Source: Hyphomicrobiales bacterium (GTDB taxonomy: Bacteria; Pseudomonadota; Alphaproteobacteria; Rhizobiales; Aestuariivirgaceae). Taken from it: a stretch of 6,234 nt of DNA. This document shows positions 1 through 4,458 of the stretch, piece by piece. Made by a program: the position numbers and the translations under genes. The notes below the pieces were generated by a model that did not search any database, was not told where the DNA came from, and worked only from the letters and a program-made list of their open reading frames with translations. How positions within the stretch are numbered: position 1 is the stretch's first letter; every line of letters starts with the position of its first letter. The stretch spans positions 1-6,234 of the forward strand of contig JANYGE010000407.1 in NCBI GenBank assembly GCA_025362535.1. The letters run 5' to 3'.

Positions 1-474
1 CAAACCTTTGAAACGGCCGATGGCCATATGATCGTGGCGGTGGGCAATGATCGGCAGTTTGCCGAGTATTGCCGAATTATTGGAGTCACGGTTGATGCGA
101 AATTCGCCACCAACCGGGGCCGTGTGGAGGGCCGCGCTGAACTCATCCCGCAACTTCTCCCTGCGATGAAAAAGCAAACCACCGCCCATTGGGTTTCAGC
201 CTTCGAATCCGCCGCCGTTCCTTGCGGCCCGATCAATACTATTGATCAAGTGTTTGCTGATCCCCAAGTTTTGGCGCGTGGGCTTCAAATTGGCCAGACA
301 CGCGATGATGGCATTCAAGTGCCGGGCATCGCCAATCCCATCATCATGTCGGAAACGCCGATTGAATATGAGAGGGTTGCACCAAGATTGGGTGCCGACA
401 CAGAAAAAATCCTCCATGATCTTTTGGGCATAGAGGATGTTGCAAGCCTGCGGGTTAGAAATATTATTGGTTAG
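1..474 (+). CDS. CaiB/BaiF family (class III) CoA-transferase, C-terminal part
   Basis: Frame 1 is open from the first base to TAG at 472-474, giving 157 codons. The visible start reads QTFETADGHMIVAVGND, the typical class III CoA-transferase segment following the interlocked dimer core; a DxRFATNxxRVxxR-like stretch (DAKFATNRGRVEGR) and the VPCGPINTIDQVFADPQV segment follow. Family members are about 390-410 residues, so roughly 240-250 N-terminal residues, including the catalytic aspartate, lie outside the window; the ATG at 28 is internal. These enzymes move CoA between carboxylic acids by a covalent mixed-anhydride/thioester mechanism in the cytoplasm. The substrate pair cannot be read from this half; dicarboxylates such as succinate/glutarate, or formate/oxalate, are possible. 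The gene converges on the binding-protein gene, so the two are not one operon. Family certain, substrate unknown. Confidence 0.93.
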   Translation, partial: QTFETADGHMIVAVGNDRQFAEYCRIIGVTVDAKFATNRGRVEGRAELIPQLLPAMKKQTTAHWVSAFESAAVPCGPINTIDQVFADPQVLARGLQIGQTRDDGIQVPGIANPIIMSETPIEYERVAPRLGADTEKILHDLLGIEDVASLRVRNIIG

Positions 475-488
475 AGGCTTAGTCTCTA
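472..488. terminator. Short hairpin at the convergent gene ends, possible weak bidirectional terminator
   Basis: TAGAG (472-476) and CTCTA (484-488) are exact inverted repeats, with a possible inner G.U and C-G pair. The stop codon of the CoA-transferase (472-474, TAG) and that of the binding protein (486-488, TAG on the minus strand) lie in the two arms. There is no strong U-run on either side and the stem is short, so a terminator role is only a suggestion from position. Confidence 0.3.
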
Positions 489-1268
489 TTTGGTGGGTAT
501 AATCAGCTCACCAGTCAGCCCGAATTTTGCGGTTATTTTTTCAATCTCGCCTTGGGCTGCGATGGCGCTTAATGCGGCATTCAGTTTTTGCGCAAGCTCT
601 GTATCTTCCTTGCGCAAACCGAGACCAGCCCCTTGACCGAGGATAGCATCATCAGGAGGCACCGCACCTTTGCTTTCACAGCAACCGCCTTGGTCACCTT
701 TCAGAAAACTATCCAGCGCCAGACCATTGGCTAGGACATAGTCCACACGACCTGCGGCCAAATCTTGGGTGGCTTCATCTTGGGTTTGGTAGGTTTTAAT
801 GGTTGCCGTTTTGGCGAAATATTTATCCAGATAGGCCGCATGAATGGTGGCCGCCTGAACGCCAATGGTTTTGCCATTCAGATGTTCGGGGGTGATGTCG
901 CTATCGCCATTCTTAGCACCCACCATCAGCGGAGCGGCATTGTAATAAGGATTTGAAAAATTGATTGCCTCTTTGCGCTTGTCCGTAATCGACATCGACG
1001 CCAAAATCACGTCAATCTTTTTTGCCGTGAGGGCTGGAATAATACCATCCCATGCAGTTTCAGTGATCTCACATTTTTCTTTCAGTTGCGCACAGAGAGC
1101 ATCAATCAAATCAATCTCCCAGCCCACCCATTTTCCAGTGGCATCCTTGGACGTAAACGGGGGATAGGGTTCAGCGGCCACACCAACCTTGATATCGGCA
1201 TGCGCGCCACTTGTTGCAGCAAACATAAGTGCCGCACCAAAGCAAATTGACTTAAAATTAATTCTCAT
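486..1268 (-). CDS. Amino-acid ABC transporter substrate-binding protein, HisJ/ArgT type (SBP family 3)
   Basis: A periplasmic binding protein that would deliver a polar or basic amino acid, or a related compound, to an ABC permease. I place the start at ATG 1268-1266 (260 aa), because AAGGAG sits 6 nt upstream and the N-terminus is then a clean signal peptide (MRINFK, hydrophobic core, cleavage after AHA at about residue 24); a GTG 18 bp upstream is in frame but less likely. Family marks: Y35-PPF, GWEIDLIDAL (49-58), C59 and C66 spaced like the HisJ disulfide, and S93-ITDKR98 with the arginine that grips the ligand carboxylate. GxGLGLRKED (213-222) lies in the second lobe. Odd points: N181 where relatives usually have Asp for the ligand amino group, and a Cys-Cys pair at 196-197. 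No permease or ATPase gene is visible, so the rest of the transporter must lie elsewhere or the protein is an orphan. The exact ligand is unknown. Confidence 0.93.
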   Translation of the reverse strand: MRINFKSICFGAALMFAATSGAHADIKVGVAAEPYPPFTSKDATGKWVGWEIDLIDALCAQLKEKCEITETAWDGIIPALTAKKIDVILASMSITDKRKEAINFSNPYYNAAPLMVGAKNGDSDITPEHLNGKTIGVQAATIHAAYLDKYFAKTATIKTYQTQDEATQDLAAGRVDYVLANGLALDSFLKGDQGGCCESKGAVPPDDAILGQGAGLGLRKEDTELAQKLNAALSAIAAQGEIEKITAKFGLTGELIIPTK

Positions 1269-1274
1269 TTCCAA

Positions 1275-1280
1275 CTCCTT
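1275..1280 (-). promoter_or_regulatory. Ribosome binding site of the binding-protein gene
   Basis: AAGGAG on the minus strand, 6 nt before ATG at 1268. Its optimal spacing to this ATG decides the start against the GTG at 1286, which lies upstream of the site itself. Confidence 0.8.
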
Positions 1281-1288
1281 TTGCACAC

Positions 1289-1316
1289 AATCAGCGGCGC
1301 TAAATATGGGCTGATT
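1289..1316 (-). promoter_or_regulatory. Leader hairpin upstream of the binding-protein RBS
   Basis: AATCAGC (1289-1295) and GCTGATT (1310-1316) are perfect 7-bp inverted repeats around a 14-nt loop. On the minus strand the hairpin ends 8 nt before the AAGGAG site. It could be a leader-RNA structure or part of the promoter/operator region; the sequence does not decide between these. Confidence 0.35.
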
Positions 1317-1318
1317 CT

Positions 1319-1338
1319 GTAACTGATATGTCAGTTAC
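1319..1338. promoter_or_regulatory. Operator-like 20-bp palindrome GTAACTGATATGTCAGTTAC
   Basis: GTAACTGA and TCAGTTAC are perfect 8-bp inverted repeats with a 4-nt centre (TATG). The site is 51-70 bp upstream of the binding-protein start and about 113 bp upstream of the PF13769 gene, in the divergent promoter region. Size and symmetry suit a dimeric repressor such as a GntR, TetR or LacI-type protein. A CTGACA element that could act as a -35 box for the binding-protein gene lies inside it on the minus strand, but I cannot place a convincing -10. No regulator gene is in the window, so the binder is unknown. Confidence 0.45.
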
Positions 1339-1451
1339 CCGAAATGGCAAGCTAATCACCCAAACTTGCTTAAAGCTGAGCTGTTCGCCGCTCTTTCCTC
1401 CGTGTCGTTTTTGCGCTACACGCCGCTTTCAGAACAGGGCATAGACCACAC
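1339..1451 (+). other. Leader region of the methyltransferase operon, with possible RNA stems
   Basis: No gene is supported here. Two further inverted-repeat structures are visible: GCAAG (1347-1351) with CTTGC (1365-1369), and CTGTTC (1381-1386) with GAACAG (1432-1437). The second encloses CGTGT (1401-1405) paired with ACACG (1418-1422). The segment leads directly into the PF13769 gene, so it may be its 5' untranslated region. I find no confident -35/-10 pair and could not match the region to a riboswitch family I know. Confidence 0.3.
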
Positions 1452-1754
1452 ATGGCAAATCTTATCATCACCTATTGGCGCGATATTCCTTCAGCAGTTT
1501 CGGTTAAAATTGGCCGCAAGGAAGAAAAGCGCATGTTGGACAATCGCTTTATGGAGGCCATTGATATGGCGGCCATGCGCTCGGGTGCGACGCAGTCTGA
1601 CGATTATCTGAATGACTGGCGGCGCAGTGAGCCTGTGGCGGTTTCTGATGATATGATTGCCGAAGTTGAAAAAGCCAAAACAGATCTCGAATCGCATTAT
1701 ACACAAGAGAAAATCAAAGCCCTTATCGCCACTGGCGGGAAAGCCTCATCATGA
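1452..1754 (+). CDS. Small PF13769 ('virulence factor' family) protein, partner of the corrinoid methyltransferase
   Basis: A 100-residue protein opening MANLIITYWRDIPSAVSVK, which I recognise as the Virulence_fact (PF13769) family by its YWRDIP start, the GRKxxKR patch (about 22-27) and the RFxEAIDxAAMRSG segment (about 32-45). It has no signal peptide or membrane segment and should be cytosolic. The C-terminal half is charged and probably helical. Its ATGA overlap (1751-1754) with the next gene means the two are co-translated, which ties its job to methyl-group transfer. The family name is historical and does not show a virulence function. As I recall, relatives accompany this methyltransferase in many alphaproteobacteria; the biochemical role is not something I can state. 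The Shine-Dalgarno is weak: AGGG at about 1436-1439, 12 nt from the ATG. I keep this start because it gives the family N-terminus. Confidence 0.85.
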   Translation: MANLIITYWRDIPSAVSVKIGRKEEKRMLDNRFMEAIDMAAMRSGATQSDDYLNDWRRSEPVAVSDDMIAEVEKAKTDLESHYTQEKIKALIATGGKASS

Positions 1755-2707
1755 CCCATACACTCGTTGCCTCCGCCACCCGCGAACATATTATTGGCTT
1801 TGATCGCCCTTTCACCGTTATTGGAGAGCGCATTAACCCCACAGGCCGCAAGAAGCTGGCAGCTGAAATGCAAGCGGGCAATTTTGAAACGGTGATTGCC
1901 GATGTGTTGGCGCAGGTTGCTGCGGGCGCACATATCTTGGACGTGAACGCTGGCGTGACCGCTGTGAACCCCAATGAAACTGAGCCGCCGCTGATGCGCC
2001 AGACTTTGGAAATCGTGCAATCAATGACTGATATTCCGCTGTGCATTGATAGCTCGGTGACTTCGGCTTTGAAAGCTGGCCTTGAAACCGCGCGTGGCCG
2101 CCCTCTGGTAAATTCCGTGACGGGTGAAGAAGAAAAGCTTGAAGCGATTTTACCTCTCATTGCGAAATACAATGTTCCCGTCGTTGCTATCTCCAATGAT
2201 GAAACTGGCATAAGCGAAGACCCAGATGTGCGCTTTGAAGTGGCGCGCAAAATTGTGAACCGTGCTGCTGATTTTGGCATTAAGCCATGGGACATTGTGG
2301 TGGACCCTTTGGTGATGCCAATTGGCGCGATGGGCACGGCTGGCCAACAGGTGTTTCGCCTGGTGCGCCGCCTGCGTGAAGAATTGAAAGTGAACACCAC
2401 GTGCGGGGCCTCCAACATTTCCTTCGGCATGCCGAACCGCCGCGCGTTGACAGGTTACTTCCTTGCCATGGCGGCTTCACATGGCATGACATCAGCGATT
2501 ATGAATCCGCTGCACCCTGAAGATATGCATGCGATTTTTGGTGCCAATGTTTTAAACGGTACTGATTTGAACTGCAAATTCTGGACCAACAAGTTCCGCG
2601 AAATGACCGCTGGCCCTTCGAAGGCAGCACAAGCGGCTGGCGAAGTTTCCAGCAATGAAGATATTGAAGCCCGCCGCAAGGCCCGGGAGGAAAGACGCCG
2701 CCGCTAA
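1751..2707 (+). CDS. Methyltetrahydrofolate:corrinoid methyltransferase (pterin-binding TIM barrel)
   Basis: A 318-residue protein with a pterin-binding domain, residues about 18-285, related to AcsE/MtgA methyltransferases and to the folate module of MetH. Landmarks: IGERINPTGRKKL (24-36), ILDVNAG (62-68) with the pterin-contacting Asp64, CIDSS (98-102), LVNSV (119-123), a second pterin-site Asp in DPLV (185-188), and CGASNISFGMPNR (218-230), holding the Asn that in MeTr enzymes helps activate N5 of methyl-THF. The expected reaction moves the N5 methyl group of methyl-THF to a Co(I) corrinoid protein, or the reverse, in the cytosol. No cobalamin-binding or homocysteine domain is fused, so separate partners are required. 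Translation is coupled to the PF13769 gene by a 4-bp overlap. The last ~17 residues are charged and end in an Arg-rich tail. It could serve a split methionine synthase or a demethylase system; the RACo-like gene downstream fits both. Confidence 0.92.
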   Translation: MTHTLVASATREHIIGFDRPFTVIGERINPTGRKKLAAEMQAGNFETVIADVLAQVAAGAHILDVNAGVTAVNPNETEPPLMRQTLEIVQSMTDIPLCIDSSVTSALKAGLETARGRPLVNSVTGEEEKLEAILPLIAKYNVPVVAISNDETGISEDPDVRFEVARKIVNRAADFGIKPWDIVVDPLVMPIGAMGTAGQQVFRLVRRLREELKVNTTCGASNISFGMPNRRALTGYFLAMAASHGMTSAIMNPLHPEDMHAIFGANVLNGTDLNCKFWTNKFREMTAGPSKAAQAAGEVSSNEDIEARRKAREERRRR

Positions 2708-2723
2708 TCATTGGCAAGATCGC

Positions 2724-2752
2724 TTGACAGAAATTCTGGAGCAGCGTTACCT
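2724..2752 (+). promoter_or_regulatory. Candidate promoter for the phosphoglucose isomerase gene
   Basis: A perfect TTGACA (2724-2729) is followed after 17 nt by TTACCT (2747-2752), a poor -10 match. Transcription from here would begin near 2759, about 23 nt before the TTG start. The location in the 74-bp gap after the methyltransferase supports a separate sugar-gene transcript. No terminator is visible in the gap, so read-through from the methyltransferase is also possible. Confidence 0.4.
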
Positions 2753-2768
2753 CTGCGGATGAATTTTT

Positions 2769-2775
2769 GGAGGAG
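2769..2775 (+). promoter_or_regulatory. Strong ribosome binding site that selects a TTG start
   Basis: GGAGGAG lies 6 nt before TTG 2782-2784. An in-frame TTG at 2767-2769 overlaps the site itself, and the nearest ATG (2759) is in another frame. This makes TTG 2782 the likely start of the isomerase. Confidence 0.75.
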
Positions 2776-2781
2776 AGGGCT

Positions 2782-3351
2782 TTGTTTCCAGCTGGCGTTA
2801 CGATTGATCCGAAGACTGGTGCTGTGAGTCCGAACACCGGGACTTACACTAAGCACCTGAGCGAACTTCGCAGTATTTATCACGATGGCGCAGAGTTTGA
2901 TGCAAGGCTTGCCAGGCAGGGTGACGCTGTTGCCTATACCGTCATCGAATATCGTGAACCCGGTGCCGATATTTTCTTCGGCACTACGACTATGTCTCCC
3001 GGGCGCATCGGCGATGAGTATTTCATGACGCGCGGTCATTTCCATGAACGGCCTGACAGAGGTGAGATTTATTACACCCAAAGTGGCGAAGGCGTTTTAC
3101 TGATGCAATCCCGCCAAGGTGAAATGCGCTCAGTTGAGATGAAGCCTGGTGTCTGTGCTTTCATCCCGCCTGATTGGGCGCATCGTTCCATCAATACGGG
3201 TGAACAGCCGCTGATTTTCGTGTGGTGCTGCAACCAAGATGCGGGCCATGACTATGATGTGATTGTCACACGCGGTATGCGCCAAATTGTGGTGGAGAGA
3301 AGCGGCGCTGTAGCTTATCTGCCTAACCCTAAATTCGCGGCAGGAAACTGA
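2782..3351 (+). CDS. Cupin-type phosphoglucose isomerase (PF06560)
   Basis: It interconverts glucose-6-phosphate and fructose-6-phosphate using a metal-binding cupin barrel, unrelated to the common sugar-isomerase-fold Pgi. With the TTG start the protein has 189 residues, the usual length for this family. The metal site is complete and matches archaeal (Pyrococcus-type) enzymes: H86 and H88 in TRGHFHE, E95 in DRGEIYY, and H134 in PPDWAHRS. The TTTMSPGRIGDEYF lead-in (68-81) and the DAGHDY motif (153-158) are also typical. Bacterial members are known from Ensifer/Sinorhizobium and Salmonella. The gene faces a fructokinase-like gene and overlaps its end by 23 bp, so the pair probably feeds fructose through fructose-6-phosphate to glucose-6-phosphate and then the Entner-Doudoroff or pentose phosphate route. 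No signal peptide is present, so it is cytosolic. Family assignment is firm; the pathway link is inferred from context. Confidence 0.93.
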   Translation: MFPAGVTIDPKTGAVSPNTGTYTKHLSELRSIYHDGAEFDARLARQGDAVAYTVIEYREPGADIFFGTTTMSPGRIGDEYFMTRGHFHERPDRGEIYYTQSGEGVLLMQSRQGEMRSVEMKPGVCAFIPPDWAHRSINTGEQPLIFVWCCNQDAGHDYDVIVTRGMRQIVVERSGAVAYLPNPKFAAGN

Positions 3352-4294
3352 CTGTCGGCTTTTGCTGGTTCAGCAGTTGTTTAATATCAGTCGAGTTCGG
3401 GAGGCTTTCCATGGCGCCTTTTTTGGTTGTTGCAAGTGCTCCTGCTGCACAGGCCGATTTTACCAGCTCCTCGAGCGATTGCTCAAGGCCATCCTTCAGA
3501 TATCCTGAAAGAACTGCGGCAGTATAGGCATCGCCGGCACCCGTTGTGTCGATAGCATTCACTACAAATGCCGCACATGTGTGCTTTCCTTCGCGTGAAT
3601 ATAACACGGCCCCTTGCGCGCCCAGCGAGACTGAAAAAAGCTCCAACTTGTCATGCCACAGTGCAGCAACCCTTTCATCCAGTGTGCCTGTGCCTCCAAG
3701 GGCCAATAATTCCTCTTCGCTCACTTTCACAATTGCTGATCGTGATATAATAAAACGACCCGCAGCGAGCATTGCATTCCGATCTGACCACAGGTCTGGC
3801 CTAAAATTCACATCGCAGGAAATTGGTAGCCGAGATGCATCCGCAATGTCCATAGCTTTGCGCTGGGCTGCGCCTGATTGGGGTGCCGATAGCGGCAATA
3901 CGCCGATATGCAGAATCTTGGCTTGCACGATTTCTCGGTGAGTTACGGTTTTGGGATCAATATGCAAATCAGCCGGATGATCGTGATAGAACATGAATGC
4001 GCGATCACCGTCTTCACCAAGGGTGACGACAGAAAGAGCGGTTTTCTCTTCACGCGAGAATGCGATTCCGAAAACATCCACACCATAGGTTTGCAGCGCA
4101 TTTACAATAAGCCTGCCGAAGGCATCATCGCCGACCCGGCTCAGCATGAGCGCCTTATGGCCTAAACGCGCCAGACCCACGGCGACATTTCCCGGTGCAC
4201 CACCGGGGCTTGGCGAATAGAGCCATTTGCCTTCGACTTTAGCGTGCGGCATCAGATCGATGAATAATTCACCCAAGCATATAATGTCCCACAC
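3329..4294 (-). CDS. PfkB-family carbohydrate kinase, probably fructokinase
   Basis: A 321-residue cytosolic ribokinase-fold sugar kinase, full length for the family. Visible in order: N-terminal WDIICLGELFIDLMP (2-16), PfkB signature 1 GGAPGNVAVGLARLG (31-45), SRVGDDAFG (52-60), DVNFRPDLW in the central sheet region, the SLGAQGAVLY nucleotide-side loop, and signature 2 DTTGAGDAYTAAVL (249-262), with D255 as the catalytic base and GAG as anion hole. The GGAP and NFRPDLW forms resemble fructokinases more than ribokinases or KDG kinases, so ATP + fructose to fructose-6-phosphate is the best guess. The cupin isomerase opposite would use that product. Start is GTG 4294-4292, with GGGAG 7 nt upstream; the ATG at 4309 is out of frame. 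The TAG stop lies within the isomerase coding region. Sugar specificity is not proven by sequence. Confidence 0.9.
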   Translation of the reverse strand: MWDIICLGELFIDLMPHAKVEGKWLYSPSPGGAPGNVAVGLARLGHKALMLSRVGDDAFGRLIVNALQTYGVDVFGIAFSREEKTALSVVTLGEDGDRAFMFYHDHPADLHIDPKTVTHREIVQAKILHIGVLPLSAPQSGAAQRKAMDIADASRLPISCDVNFRPDLWSDRNAMLAAGRFIISRSAIVKVSEEELLALGGTGTLDERVAALWHDKLELFSVSLGAQGAVLYSREGKHTCAAFVVNAIDTTGAGDAYTAAVLSGYLKDGLEQSLEELVKSACAAGALATTKKGAMESLPNSTDIKQLLNQQKPTVSFLPRI

Positions 4295-4301
4295 AGTCTG
4301 G

Positions 4302-4306
4302 CTCCC
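4302..4306 (-). promoter_or_regulatory. Ribosome binding site of the sugar kinase
   Basis: GGGAG on the minus strand, 7 nt before the GTG start at 4294. It supports the GTG because no in-frame ATG exists nearby. Confidence 0.65.
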
Positions 4307-4328
4307 ATGGCGATTCAGGCTCTGACAA

Positions 4329-4346
4329 TGCCACGAGACTGTGGCA
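4329..4346. promoter_or_regulatory. Operator-like palindrome TGCCACGAGACTGTGGCA
   Basis: Perfect 6-bp inverted repeats (4329-4334 and 4341-4346) surround a 6-nt centre, 35-52 bp upstream of the kinase start. The position suits a repressor site or a leader hairpin for the kinase transcript. There is no T-run after it in either direction, so a terminator is unlikely. No convincing kinase promoter could be placed beside it. Confidence 0.35.
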
Positions 4347-4353
4347 AAGACAG

Positions 4354-4407
4354 TGCTAACTCAAGAGGGAACTTAGCAGAGCAAACCTGTCGTATTTTAG
4401 GGTTCCC
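4354..4407 (+). other. Possible H-type pseudoknot upstream of the RACo-like gene
   Basis: Stem 1 pairs TGCTAA (4354-4359) with TTAGCA (4373-4378). The 13-nt loop of that stem ends in GGGAAC (4367-4372), which is exactly complementary to GTTCCC (4402-4407). The result is a classic H-type layout: 7-nt loop 1, no nucleotide between the stems, and a 23-nt loop 3. It would matter only if transcription starts upstream of 4354, which conflicts with the TATAAT box at 4424 being the promoter. I could not match it to a known riboswitch family by eye. Confidence 0.3.
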
Positions 4408-4423
4408 GCCGTTCGCAGTTTCG

Positions 4424-4429
4424 TATAAT
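4424..4429 (+). promoter_or_regulatory. TATAAT -10 element, candidate promoter of the RACo-like gene
   Basis: An exact TATAAT lies 29 nt before the ATG at 4459. The best -35 match is TTCCCG at 4403-4408 with a short 15-nt spacer, so the promoter call rests mainly on the -10. Transcription would start near 4436 and give a leader of about 23 nt. Confidence 0.4.
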
Positions 4430-4458
4430 CCGTCGCTGCAGAGATCACACAGGCCATC

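Noticed and set aside
1..1268. CoA-transferase and binding protein as one functional unit
   Set aside because: They are convergent, end to end, and belong to unrelated processes; proximity alone does not support a link.
1339..1451. SAM-II, SAH, THF or cobalamin riboswitch before the methyltransferase operon
   Set aside because: Stems are present, but I could not recognise the conserved core sequences of these classes, and 113 bp is too short for a cobalamin riboswitch. A covariance-model scan would decide.
1366..1611. Plus-strand open frame of 81 aa starting before the PF13769 gene
   Set aside because: It overlaps the PF13769 coding region in another frame, has low-information sequence and no Shine-Dalgarno. 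The family protein begins at 1452.
1723..2430. Minus-strand open frame of 235 aa antisense to the methyltransferase
   Set aside because: The plus strand carries all pterin-binding motifs in order; the antisense translation resembles no family and has no plausible ribosome site.
2704..3081. Minus-strand open frame of 125 aa overlapping the isomerase start
   Set aside because: It is a shadow of the isomerase gene; it would cover the strong GGAGGAG/TTG start region and shows no domain.
4359..4364. TTGAGT on the minus strand as a -35 box for the kinase
   Set aside because: With 17-nt spacing the -10 would be CAGTCT, matching only two positions of TATAAT, so no promoter is claimed.
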